From NCBI RefSeq assembly GCF_024734895.1, contig NZ_CP091430.1:6156501-6220500 (forward strand): a stretch of 64,000 bases of DNA, written 5' to 3'. Shown in pieces: positions 51,967 to 60,074 of the stretch; the stretch's first letter is position 1, and the number at the start of each line of letters is the position of its first letter. Source of the stretch: Paenibacillus spongiae. GTDB taxonomy: Bacteria > Bacillota > Bacilli > Paenibacillales > Paenibacillaceae. A model generated the notes under the pieces. That model saw only the letters and a list, made by a program, of their open reading frames with translations. It made no database searches and was not told where the DNA came from. The translations under genes and the position numbers were made by a program.

Positions 51967-51999
51967 GTTTACCTCCTGTTTACTTGCGCTCCCTATACT
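51967..51999 (+). promoter_or_regulatory. Direct-repeat operator and -10 box before membrane protein
   Basis: GTTTAC at 51967 and again at 51978 gives an 11-base spacing, the form bound by OmpR-type regulators as tandem dimers. TATACT at 51994-51999 is a good -10 box. The site lies just after the kinase gene and 35 bases before the membrane-protein start. Confidence 0.6.
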
Positions 52000-52033
52000 A
52001 AAGGAAACGTTGTAAAAGGAGTTGTGATCTTTT

Positions 52034-53131
52034 ATGGACCCCGTAAATTGGAATACTATATCCCATCCCGTGAAAATTGGATCGAAGCCTTCATTATTAC
52101 GCTGGTGGAGGCGTTGGCCGGAATGGGTCCGGTACGCAGCGATCGTTTGGACGCTCGTCTATGGAGTGCTGGGATTGTATTGGTCGCTTGGAGGCTCAGG
52201 CTTTCCATTAGGCTTGGAGAACGACCCGAATGCGCAAAATTCGTTTTTAAGACACGCCACAGCCGCGGACGCAGGGCCCGTTATTGTTATTCTTTGCATT
52301 CTTGGCTTGATAGCGCTTGTCATGTGCAAGTTCAAAGCGCGAGGTTTTACCCGAACGATTCTGCTCGTTTATGCTTGGAGTGCTGCGGCGATTCTCTGCT
52401 TCGTAATCCCGGATGGCCGCTTGCTTGTTGTAGCGGCTTACACTCCTATTTTCTTGATTGGGGGCATTTTTTTCGAGTTACCGATACATTATTTCGATAA
52501 CATCACATGGCCGGTGATAAACCAACTCATTAGCATTGCGGGCGGTTTGCTATGGGCGGCGACGGCTTTGTCCTACCAACGTCAATCCAACAACGCTTGC
52601 AGCTATTGCGGATGCAAAAGCGATGCGAGCCGTTGGATGGCTTCCGACTCCGCGGCTCGCTGGGGAAGGCGGATAACCTATATTGCGATCCTTGCTCCGG
52701 CTTATTACGATATTACCCGCATAGCATGGCTGGTTGGTATCCCTTTAGGGATTACAAAGGAATTATTTCAAAGTCTTCAGGATACAGGCGGGGTATGGGC
52801 TGGAGCGGGCCTTGCTCTGGTATCAATCAGCGGCGCCATGCTTATACGCGGACTTATAAAGCCGTGGGGCGAGGTCTTCCCTCCCTGGATTCCGTTTATG
52901 GTCGGGAAGCGCGTCCCTCCTGCTCTGGCCATCGTTCCTGCCGGGCTTGTCTCTATCATGATTACCGTTACCGGCCTTGGAGTCGTCCTCAATTTCTCTT
53001 TTAGCAGTTTACAGAATTGGGGAGCATCCACACCGCTCCTGCTGTTTCCGATTTGGGGGATCGCGCTGGGGGCCGCTACGATTTTCTATTATTACCGGAG
53101 GCAGGGGCGCTGCAATCATTGCGGTCAATAG
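52034..53131 (+). CDS. Multi-span membrane protein with two CxxC knuckles
   Basis: I do not recognise the family. The 365-residue protein has about eight membrane helices. Two short CxxC motifs stand on loops: CSYCGC near residue 190 and CNHCGQ at the very C-terminus, which together could hold a zinc ion on the cytoplasmic side. It follows the two-component genes by 85 bases, has its own promoter with a direct-repeat operator, and is probably the target or partner of the kinase. AAAGGAGTTGTG before the ATG is placed rather far (about 12 bases). Confidence 0.6.
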   Translation: MDPVNWNTISHPVKIGSKPSLLRWWRRWPEWVRYAAIVWTLVYGVLGLYWSLGGSGFPLGLENDPNAQNSFLRHATAADAGPVIVILCILGLIALVMCKFKARGFTRTILLVYAWSAAAILCFVIPDGRLLVVAAYTPIFLIGGIFFELPIHYFDNITWPVINQLISIAGGLLWAATALSYQRQSNNACSYCGCKSDASRWMASDSAARWGRRITYIAILAPAYYDITRIAWLVGIPLGITKELFQSLQDTGGVWAGAGLALVSISGAMLIRGLIKPWGEVFPPWIPFMVGKRVPPALAIVPAGLVSIMITVTGLGVVLNFSFSSLQNWGASTPLLLFPIWGIALGAATIFYYYRRQGRCNHCGQ

Positions 53132-53172
53132 GATAAATGGGAATTGAAGCTACTCATACGCGACAGAAAAGA

Positions 53173-53200
53173 ACAGGTTGAAATATCACCTGTTTTTTCT
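53173..53200 (+). terminator. Terminator after the two-component locus
   Basis: ACAGGTTG pairs with ATCACCTGT (with TGAAAT as loop) and is followed by TTTTTT. Confidence 0.85.
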
Positions 53201-53320
53201 GCTGTTGAATGGATCCATAAATGGTTCGGATTTACAACTCACACGATTATAATGAGCGATAGTTGACTCTTAGCGATACTCTTAGACTGCAGCATTTTGA
53301 ACATCCACCTTTTTGGGGAA

Positions 53321-53352
53321 ATTAACCTATAGTTATTATAACTAGAGTTAAT
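53321..53352. promoter_or_regulatory. Long palindrome upstream of the MerR-fucosidase operon
   Basis: ATTAACCTATAGTTAT and ATAACTAGAGTTAAT are near-perfect inverted arms around one base. Such GTTAT/ATAAC palindromes, placed between spaced -35 and -10 boxes, are typical MerR-family sites. It lies 275 bases before the MerR start, and no gene is seen between (the spacer 53132-53627 holds only this, the terminator, and AT-rich sequence). Confidence 0.5.
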
Positions 53353-53627
53353 TTTATCTAAAATAGTCTGCCCTAAATCAGCACAGACAAGTAGGTGTTC
53401 AAGTTTCGTCAGTTACATTGATATAACATTCCAATAATGATGAAATTGGAGGGTTACATTTACTGTGCTATCGTACCCGTTGGGATAATGAATATGACTC
53501 TCGATACGGCATACCGCTCAATAGTCGAAATTTTAATTGCACCATAATGAGCTGATGCCTAAAAAAACAAAAAGTTCCTTGCTCATTACGTTACGTTATG
53601 TGGTGTAATGGTAAGGAGGTGAGACGC

Positions 53628-54461
53628 ATGGACGGAACAGACAAAATCTATTTGATCGGCGAACTGGCTGCGGCAACCGGTGTAACCGTAAGAACACTTC
53701 AGCACTACGACAATATCGGGCTTTTGCCGACATCCGGCCGTACTGATGGTGGACGACGTTATTATACCAAGGAAGATATACTCTGTTTAGAGCAAATCAT
53801 ATTTTATAAATCATTAGGATTTTCCTTACAAGAGATACGCGACAAAGTCGTTAAAGGTCCGAAGTTATCACAGACAGAGCAAATCCTGCATGAGCAAGAG
53901 GTTGTACTCTATAGAAAAATAGAAGACGCATATGCAAGCATTGCTTCAATCGAGGCTTTTCGGACTGCCGTCGCAGCTGGTAACTTCCCGTCGTGGCAGT
54001 TGTTAACCGGTTTTATCCGAACCTTAAGGAACAGTAATCTGTTGGATTGGGGGCAATACACTTTCGATGACGCCCAGAAGGAAATGTTGGGTAACCATTT
54101 TGCTAAAAAAGAAGCCTTCGATTTTTATCATACATGGAGAGCAATAGCTTTGAAAGCCGTGACGCTTGCCATGTCCGGAGTGGCACCGAAAGATCCAGTT
54201 GCACAAGAATTGGCCGAGGCTTGGTGGAAAATGGTATTGGAAGTAACCAAAGGGGATGATGAACGAATCCATGCTTTTGCACAGATTCAAGAAGATCGAG
54301 CTTCATGGCCTGAGGGAGACCGCGATCTCATGGATGCATCCCAATCTTTTATTGATCTATCGGTGAAGCACTATTTAAAGTCCCGGCCCAAGGACAGCAA
54401 AGAGTACAGCTCTTTAAAACGTAAATACGATAAAAGCCTTAAATCAGAGGAGATTCACTAA
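53628..54461 (+). CDS. MerR-family regulator with TipAS-like effector domain
   Basis: A 277-residue regulator. The MerR winged helix is at the N-terminus (YLIGELAAATGVTVRTLQHY, DNIGLLPTSGRTDGGRRYY). The C-terminal 130 residues (LDWGQYTFDDAQKEMLGNHF; ELAEAWWKMVLEVTKGDDER) are helical and resemble the drug-binding TipAS domain. AAGGAGGTG sets the start at 53628. The GH29 gene begins four bases after its stop, so the two are co-expressed. A MerR-type palindrome lies upstream. Confidence 0.88.
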   Translation: MDGTDKIYLIGELAAATGVTVRTLQHYDNIGLLPTSGRTDGGRRYYTKEDILCLEQIIFYKSLGFSLQEIRDKVVKGPKLSQTEQILHEQEVVLYRKIEDAYASIASIEAFRTAVAAGNFPSWQLLTGFIRTLRNSNLLDWGQYTFDDAQKEMLGNHFAKKEAFDFYHTWRAIALKAVTLAMSGVAPKDPVAQELAEAWWKMVLEVTKGDDERIHAFAQIQEDRASWPEGDRDLMDASQSFIDLSVKHYLKSRPKDSKEYSSLKRKYDKSLKSEEIH

Positions 54462-54465
54462 TAAA

Positions 54466-55929
54466 ATGAATAATAAAATATATCAACCAACCAAGGAGTC
54501 CCTCAATACTCACCTTGTTCCAGAATGGTTTGAAGATGCTAAGTTTGGGGTGTTTATACACTGGGGACTCTATTCTGTTCCTGGATTTGCACCCTTGGGC
54601 AGTTTTGCAGAGACTTTGAAGACAGATTATGACCGATCCATGTTAGTCTATCCATATGCTGAAGGCTACTGGAATGCGATTAAAGATCCGAACACACCAT
54701 CTGCTCATTACCATAAAGCTAAGTATGGCAACATGCCTTATCAAGGATTCAGACAGATGTTTTTGGACGGATTGAACGAATGGGATCCTTCTGCATGGGC
54801 AAAAACTTTTAGCGACGCCGGTGCAAAATATGTCGTGATCGTTTCTAAACACCATGATGGTTTTTGCCTATGGCCCACTAAGGTTAAAAATCCTTACGAG
54901 CAGAACTGGTTTAGTGAGCGTGATCTTATAGGAGAATTAGCTGAATCGGTTCGTAGAGAAGGCATGCGCTTTGGCATATACTATTCAGGCGGCATTGACT
55001 GGACGTTTCAGCGAAGGATTTCAAGAACGCTTGTTGACTATTCATTCTCCACGCCCGGCGGTGATTATCCGGCATACGCCGATGCCCAAGTTCGCGAACT
55101 GATTGAGCGGTATCGTCCAGACATCTTATGGAACGATATATGTTGGCCTACCGATCAGGACACCCTGTTTCGTTTGTTTGCCTACTACTATGATGTCGTT
55201 CCCGACGGAGTGGTAAATGACCGATGGAAACACACAAGTCTGGGCGGCAAGTTTATGGGACTTAAGCCGGTACGAACCATAATAGACTTTATGATCAAGC
55301 AGAAGATAAAGAAACATCCCGATATTCACTCTGCCCTAGTACAACCTGCCATTCCCCATAGTGATTTCGCGACACCGGAGTATACGAGATACAAAGATAT
55401 TAAATCGAATAAATGGGAGATGACTCGTGGAATTGGAAGTTCATTTGGCTATAACCGTAATGAACGTCATGATGACTACACCTCCTTTGAGACGTTAGTT
55501 CTAGATTTTTTAGATGCAGTGTCCAAAAATGGTAATTTACTGCTAAATGTAGGCCCTCGTGGTGAAGATGCACGAATACCTGCGGAACAATTAAGCCGAT
55601 TGTCAAAATTCGGAGATTGGCTGAAGCAGAATGGGACCGCAGTGTACGGTACAAGGCCCTGGATACAGGCGGAAGCATTCACTGAGAAAAGAGAGGCGAT
55701 CCGGTTTACCAAGAAGGACAATAATCTGTATCTGATGATTCTAGGTAAGCCCGGTGGATCAACAATAAAAGTAAAGGATGTATTCATTGACGGCAAAGCA
55801 TGCCTGCTAAGTGATCGCAGTCCGATAAAGATAGAGCGAGACGGTAATGACATGGTGCTTACTTTTACGCGTCAGCTTAACGATGTATTTGTACCTGTTG
55901 TACTTATTCAGAGTTTGCCGAGCAACTGA
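54466..55929 (+). CDS. GH29 alpha-L-fucosidase
   Basis: A 487-residue glycosidase of family 29 without a signal peptide, so cytoplasmic. Motifs are PEWFEDAKFGVFIHWGLYSV, VSKHHDGFCLWP and the nucleophile region PDILWNDICWP (Asp224; the usual sequence is LLWxD/NG). Near the C-terminus NGNLLLNVGPRGEDARIP, a highly conserved strand, is intact. It would release L-fucose from oligosaccharides. It is the second gene of a two-gene unit with the MerR regulator and is followed by broken genes. Confidence 0.9.
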   Translation: MNNKIYQPTKESLNTHLVPEWFEDAKFGVFIHWGLYSVPGFAPLGSFAETLKTDYDRSMLVYPYAEGYWNAIKDPNTPSAHYHKAKYGNMPYQGFRQMFLDGLNEWDPSAWAKTFSDAGAKYVVIVSKHHDGFCLWPTKVKNPYEQNWFSERDLIGELAESVRREGMRFGIYYSGGIDWTFQRRISRTLVDYSFSTPGGDYPAYADAQVRELIERYRPDILWNDICWPTDQDTLFRLFAYYYDVVPDGVVNDRWKHTSLGGKFMGLKPVRTIIDFMIKQKIKKHPDIHSALVQPAIPHSDFATPEYTRYKDIKSNKWEMTRGIGSSFGYNRNERHDDYTSFETLVLDFLDAVSKNGNLLLNVGPRGEDARIPAEQLSRLSKFGDWLKQNGTAVYGTRPWIQAEAFTEKREAIRFTKKDNNLYLMILGKPGGSTIKVKDVFIDGKACLLSDRSPIKIERDGNDMVLTFTRQLNDVFVPVVLIQSLPSN

Positions 55930-55946
55930 AGAGAGAACCTCTCTGA

Positions 55947-56162
55947 TTTCGTACCGCTAGGGCTTACGCTGCCTCAAAGCTGGCACTTTCGTTGTGGACT
56001 CGTGCCATCGCGACGCAGCTTGCCCAGGACGGCATTAAAATCCGTAACGTTGACCTGGGACGTAACAACACGCAAAGACCGATGGCGTTTAGCGGATGGG
56101 TCGTAGCCCATATGGAGAATGAACTCGGTCCTCGTGCTTTCTTTGTGAAATCCCGCGAATGA
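55947..56162 (+). pseudogene. C-terminal fragment of a short-chain dehydrogenase
   Basis: The plus strand reads FRTARAYAASKLALSLWTRA and IATQLAQDGIKIRNVDLG, then LGPRAFFVKSRE, ending at 56162. YAASK is the catalytic Tyr-Lys pair and the next helix is that of an SDR; the Rossmann half is absent and a stop sits just upstream of the fragment. It is an SDR remnant, not an active gene. Confidence 0.65.
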
Positions 56163-56312
56163 GCCAATATACGTGATGTTTCTTAACTTAAGCTGCTTCT
56201 TCCAGTTCAGGACAGTCTTCTCTGGTGTAAACGTTTCTTCTCGCTGTATTTCAACAAAGAGAGGAGCTCCGCGCGGCAAGCTCCACCCATAACCAGTACT
56301 GCCACCCACTTC

Positions 56313-56375
56313 TTTCGAAGACAAGAGCAAGAGACCATTTCCATGAGGAAAGGTCTCTTGCTCTTGTCTTCGAAA
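56313..56375. repeat. Perfect 24-base inverted repeat
   Basis: The arm TTTCGAAGACAAGAGCAAGA followed by GACC at 56313-56336 is exactly complementary to 56352-56375, with a 15-base loop. No T-tract follows on either side, so it is not a simple terminator. It may be a short duplicated palindrome or transposon-end debris. Confidence 0.75.
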
Positions 56376-56377
56376 AT

Positions 56378-56491
56378 TACACCCCTATACTACATCGGAT
56401 TAACCAATGAGTATTTCCAATGTCTATTTAAGGGGGTACACTTCAGTTTAGATAACCCATTTTTTCTAATGTCTATTATAGGGGGTGTACC
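56378..56491. repeat. Direct and inverted copies of an 11-23 base motif
   Basis: AATGTCTATTTAAGGGGGTA at 56419 is repeated as AATGTCTATTATAGGGGGTG at 56468, 49 bases apart, and TACACCCCTATA at 56378 is the inverse of the second copy's core. The layout recalls the end of an insertion sequence, but no transposase is nearby. Confidence 0.45.
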
Positions 56492-56510
56492 GCAAAGTAA
56501 GAGATGTTTT

Positions 56511-57271
56511 TTACTTCGATGTTGACTTACGTCTTTTTGCATGCTCTGCCGCTTGCTCACCCGCAATTTTCCCGAAAACCGACCCTGCCATGAGACCGGC
56601 TCCACCGGGATAGTTAAAATAAAATAATCCTCCCACCAGTTCTCCTGCTGCGTATAATCCTGGAATTGAGTTGTGCCCTCTATCCTGCACCTCCGCCTTC
56701 GAATTAATTTTTAATCCGCCAAAAGTGAATGAAATTCCGCAAGTAACCGCATACGCTTCAAAAGGGCCATCCTCGATCGTATTGGCCCAATTGGATTTTG
56801 GCACATGAAGTTCCACTGTACAGCGGCCATCCTTAATTGTTGGATTAAACGGAATGTCAGTACGAACGACGGAATTAAATTCCTTAATTGTCTTCAGGCA
56901 AGTTTCAAAATTTACGCCCTGTTTTTGCAATCCGGCGCCTGTAGCCAAATCTCCAAATTCCGGAGCATTGCGATCCCAACAGACTGAATGGGAGCCGGAC
57001 CAATGTCCATAAGGCATGGAGCCAATATCTAAAGCCATGCGGATGCCATCCCCGGTATTGTAACGGGTCCCGCGGACTTTTGCCAACTCCCATCCGGGTC
57101 CGAGAAAACACGTGCGCATTGCTGCATTGGCCTGAAAACCTCCGATGCCAATATAACTGATTTTGCATAGATTTTTGTTGTCTTTCCTCTTCGTTTAAGG
57201 CTGACGCCATACACCCCTTGATCAAATCTATTTCTCTTCTGATTTTCTTGTAACGGTTTGTACCTATGCAA
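56511..57271 (-). pseudogene. Fragment of a FAD-dependent dehydrogenase (fumarate reductase/TcuA-like)
   Basis: The C-terminal 200 codons read TRYNTGDGIRMALDIGSMPY and later FNPTIKDGRCTVELHVPKSN, CGISFTFGGLKINSKAEVQD and SIPGLYAAGELVGGLFYFNY, then PGGAGLMAGSVFGKIAGEQAA. This is the capping and C-terminal FAD region of flavoprotein dehydrogenases such as tricarballylate dehydrogenase. Upstream, one frame over, VYGVSLKRRGKTTKIYAKSV continues the protein, but the FAD-binding N-terminus is missing. A 5'-truncated, frameshifted remnant. Confidence 0.7.
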
Positions 57272-57373
57272 ATTAGAAATAGCTGAGTGCGTATACGTGA
57301 GACGTTTGAGCGTTAAGGAAACGTCCTAAAGATACAATGGATCGGCACTGAACCGGTGCCATTTATTATTATA

Positions 57374-57411
57374 AATATTCCTTTACAGGAATATTCCTAA
57401 TCATGTATATT
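57374..57411 (+). promoter_or_regulatory. Promoter-operator of the ArsR-AHSA1 pair
   Basis: TTTACA (57382-57387) and TATATT (57406-57411) are spaced 18 bases apart as -35 and -10 boxes. The palindrome AATATTCC-N6-GGAATATT (57374-57395) covers the -35 box, as expected for an ArsR-type repressor that controls its own operon. Start codon at 57491. Confidence 0.6.
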
Positions 57412-57490
57412 AAAATCAACAGGAAAATGACACTAGTGATGAAGGAGATGAGATGATACCGAGAGATCATCACTTAACGAGGTGAGCGAC

Positions 57491-57835
57491 ATGTCAGGGA
57501 AGAATCCGGGCATGGACATGAGGACGCTGAGCGCTTTAGCCGAACCGAACCGTATGGATATCGTCGAACTCTTGCGCGATGGTCCCCTGACAGTGGGGGA
57601 AATCGCCGATCGGTTGGGGCTTCGCCAGCCCCAAGCCTCGAAGCATTTGAAGGTGCTTAGCGACAATGGGATTCTGGAAGTGAAAGCCGAAGCCAACCGC
57701 CGGATCTATAAGCTCCGGGCCGAGCCCTTCCAAGCGCTGGATTCTTGGGTGAAGTCCTTCCGACGCATCACGGAAGAGAGATTCGACAACCTGGACGACT
57801 ACTTGCGAGAACTGCAGAACAAGGAAAAATCATAA
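57491..57835 (+). CDS. ArsR-family winged-helix regulator
   Basis: A 114-residue repressor of the SmtB/ArsR type. The helix-turn-helix reads LTVGEIADRLGLRQPQASKH, then LKVLSDNGILEVK. There is no metal-binding ELCVCDL motif, which matches members paired with AHSA1 genes. GAGGTGAG precedes the ATG at 57491. The AHSA1 gene follows by 30 bases. Confidence 0.88.
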   Translation: MSGKNPGMDMRTLSALAEPNRMDIVELLRDGPLTVGEIADRLGLRQPQASKHLKVLSDNGILEVKAEANRRIYKLRAEPFQALDSWVKSFRRITEERFDNLDDYLRELQNKEKS

Positions 57836-57865
57836 AATCATTCATGATCATGAGGAGGAATTACA

Positions 57866-58381
57866 ATGTCTAACAACGCAATGCTTTCGAGAGTAGAGAA
57901 CGATCGGGTACTGGTGCTGGAGCGCGTCTTCGACGCGCCGCGCGACCTCGTGTTCAAGATGTTTAAAGAGCCTGAGCATCTCAAGCGTTGGTGGGGGCCT
58001 AGAGGCTGGGAGCTTTCGGTTTGCACCGTCGATTTCCGGCCGGGCGGCGTTTGGCACTACTGCATGAAGTGCATCGATCAGAACCAAGGTCAATTTTTCG
58101 GGATGGAATCTTGGGGCAAAGGCGTATATAAGGAAATTGTCGAGCCGGAGAAAATTGTCTACACCGATTACTTCTCGGATGCCGAAGGCAATACGAATGA
58201 TGACATGCCGTCGACCGAGTGTACGTTGGAATTCATTGATCTGGGCGGCAAGACGAAGCTGGTTAACCGTGCTGAATATGTATCGGCGGAGGCCCTCAAG
58301 ACCGTCATGGATATGGGCATGCTGCAGGGCATCACCGAAACTTGGGACCGTCTGGAAGAGTGTCTGAACGAGGTCAAGTAA
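57866..58381 (+). CDS. AHSA1/SRPBCC-domain protein
   Basis: A 171-residue START-like ligand-binding protein. Characteristic segments are LVLERVFDAPRDLVFKMFKE, HLKRWWGPRGWELSVCTVDF and RPGGVWHYCMKC, then YKEIVEPEKIVYTDYFSDAE. ArsR-AHSA1 pairs are common in Firmicutes; the ligand and role are not known. GAGGAGG lies before the ATG. Ends 13 bases before a strong terminator. Confidence 0.9.
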   Translation: MSNNAMLSRVENDRVLVLERVFDAPRDLVFKMFKEPEHLKRWWGPRGWELSVCTVDFRPGGVWHYCMKCIDQNQGQFFGMESWGKGVYKEIVEPEKIVYTDYFSDAEGNTNDDMPSTECTLEFIDLGGKTKLVNRAEYVSAEALKTVMDMGMLQGITETWDRLEECLNEVK

Positions 58382-58393
58382 GGTAATATGGGG

Positions 58394-58435
58394 ACGGCCG
58401 CCTGTCTTTGAGAGCCAGGCGGCCGTTTTGATTTT
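58394..58435 (+). terminator. Terminator after the AHSA1 gene
   Basis: ACGGCCGCCTG pairs perfectly with CAGGCGGCCGT around an 11-base loop, followed by TTTTGATTTT. Confidence 0.9.
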
Positions 58436-58513
58436 CGGCGTATCTCCTTTTTGAAACCCGTATAATCCTTTATGGCCCGCTCGTTGGCGCTCATACTTTT
58501 AAAAAGATAGTAG

Positions 58514-59193
58514 GTGCAGCCGTACAGACCCCCCCATTACATATTACTTCACAAGGGACTCCATATCCTGGCTAAGGTAAATATGGAAGAAAAGCAACAG
58601 GAGTTTATCTTTACGTATGAAGTGAGAGAACTGAGCCTAGGCGAGATGAGTTTTCTTACCAAAGCAAAGCAGTTTCTTTCGTTAGGATTAGAGCATATCT
58701 TCACGGGTTATGATCTTATCCTATTCGTTATCAGTTTAATGGAGCCATGACAATTCGTCATATCCTTTCCTTGGTCACTGCTTTCACGATCGCTCATAGC
58801 GTTACGCTTGCGCTAGCAACGTTAGAAATCATTCAATTGCCTGGGAAATTAGTTGAATCTGCGATCGCGTTAAGCATTATTTATGTTGCGCTTAAAAACA
58901 TTTTCCAACCCGATACCAAACATAGACCTTGGATAGCCTTTGCTTTTGGCTTGATTCATGGCTTCGGTTTTGCGGGCATCCTATCGGAGTTGAATCTCGG
59001 TGGCGGTCATCTGGCCACGTCATTGCTATTCTTTAACCTGGGCATTGAATTAGGCCAAATCCTGATCGTATCGCTCTGCTTCCCGATTATTCTATTAATT
59101 AAAAAACGACTGGCATTAAAATGGGTGCTGCCGAGTGTATCCACAGCCGTTTTGCTATTTGGATTCGTATGGTTTATACAAAGGGCCTTTTAG
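58514..59193 (+). pseudogene. Truncated, frameshifted HupE/UreJ-family membrane protein
   Basis: Two frames overlap by four bases (ATGA at 58747). The first reads FLSLGLEHIFTGYDLILFVI, and the second HILSLVTAFTIAHSVTLALA, ALSIIYVALKNIF and FGLIHGFGFAGILSELNLGG. Together they correspond to the six-helix HupE/UreJ_2 domain split by a frameshift. The usual N-terminal extracellular domain is cut short, and the conserved GxDH of EHxxxGxDH has become GYDL. Probably inactive; the coupled ATGA overlap makes expression as two parts possible but not likely. Confidence 0.6.
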
Positions 59194-59230
59194 CCAAGGC
59201 GAATTCATGTGTCTCCGCGAGGGAACTGAA

Positions 59231-59740
59231 TCATTTCGAAGGAATGGAATACTCCAGCTTAACTTCCTTCATTGTCTTGCCTTTAACGAATTTCTTAAAT
59301 AAGTACCGAACAAGCGGTCCCACAACTAGAAGCTGCAGCGGGAAAGCAAAAATAAAGTTTTTGAATACTAAAGATAAGTAGCTGTCAAGCAACGAGTCAC
59401 TCATCAGGCTGTTCGAAAAGTAAGCTGTCCCCAATCCATAAAGGGACATGCAGAGAACCATTCCGCTCACCATACAAAATGCAAGGGACAGAATCACTAA
59501 TCCCTTCTTCGATTTGTCATAAGGCAAAGATAAAGCGATTTTCTTAGCCACAGGACCGACAACAAATAATTCCAATAAGGAAGCCGTAATAAAGACCAGA
59601 ACAAGTTGACTGAGTATTCCTGTCAAAGATATCGAGCCAATCAAGCCGTTCGTAATTAAATTATAAAATGTCATGAATACGACCATCCCGGAGCACATCA
59701 TTAACCCAAAATAAACATTTTCTTTCTTCGTAGTTGGCAA
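59231..59740 (-). CDS. DUF2798-family membrane protein
   Basis: A 169-residue protein of two similar halves, each with two membrane helices: GLMMCSGMVVFMTFYNLITN with LLELFVVGPVAKKIALSLPY, and SLAFCMVSGMVLCMSLYGLG with PLQLLVVGPLVRYLFKKFV. The G-M-V/L-x-x-M-x-x-Y and L-x-V-G-P motifs define DUF2798. The function is unknown. The start at 59740 has a GGATGATGG-like upstream region. Confidence 0.82.
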   Translation of the reverse strand: MPTTKKENVYFGLMMCSGMVVFMTFYNLITNGLIGSISLTGILSQLVLVFITASLLELFVVGPVAKKIALSLPYDKSKKGLVILSLAFCMVSGMVLCMSLYGLGTAYFSNSLMSDSLLDSYLSLVFKNFIFAFPLQLLVVGPLVRYLFKKFVKGKTMKEVKLEYSIPSK

Positions 59741-60074
59741 TTTCCATCATCCTTTCTACCTTTGTAATTATAGAGATCGCGGAAATTCCTCATAAGTGAC
59801 AAGTCTGTGAACATTTTACGATGAATGTTTTCACTGTTTCATTTGCCCCGGTCAATCGGCAAGCAGGCTGCCCGTTTTTGCAGCCCGCGGGCGACCCCGG
59901 CCACCATGTCATCCTCGCCCCCGCCCAAGCGGGCGGAGGTTTCCTTGCCGGCTCGCCGTCGCCATTTCCGGGACGTAAATCGAGTTATGAATACAAAAAA
60001 AGAGGCTGGGAATTCCCTGCCTCCTTTAGCTCTGCTTTTCGTTGATATTATGTTATTAGACAGAGAGCTTAAGT
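59741..60074. other. GC-rich spacer without gene
   Basis: No convincing gene. Bases 59850-59975 are clearly richer in G+C than the neighbours and support several overlapping open frames, none with a ribosome site or a recognisable product. A terminator for the gene at 60075 lies at 59995-60024. Confidence 0.5.
59995..60024 (-). terminator. Terminator after secreted-protein gene
   Basis: GAGGCAGGGAATTCCCAGCCTC is a near-perfect palindrome followed by seven T on the minus strand. Confidence 0.85.

Larger units (their letters stand above)
56163..56510. other. Spacer with inverted repeats between broken genes
   Basis: No gene is supported. The minus strand carries an open frame across 55974-56330, but the plus-strand SDR remnant explains half of it. 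The region holds a perfect 24-base inverted repeat at 56313-56375 and an IS-like set of repeats at 56378-56491. Confidence 0.4.

Noticed and set aside
53460-53574. Short frame LCYRTRWDNEYDSRYG in the spacer before the MerR gene
   Set aside because: No proper start codon after the GGAGGG and no conserved features; probably non-coding leader.
55974-56330. 118-residue minus-strand frame MLLSSKEVGG...
   Set aside because: Half of it overlaps the better supported SDR remnant on the plus strand, it starts in the perfect inverted repeat, and no family was recognised.
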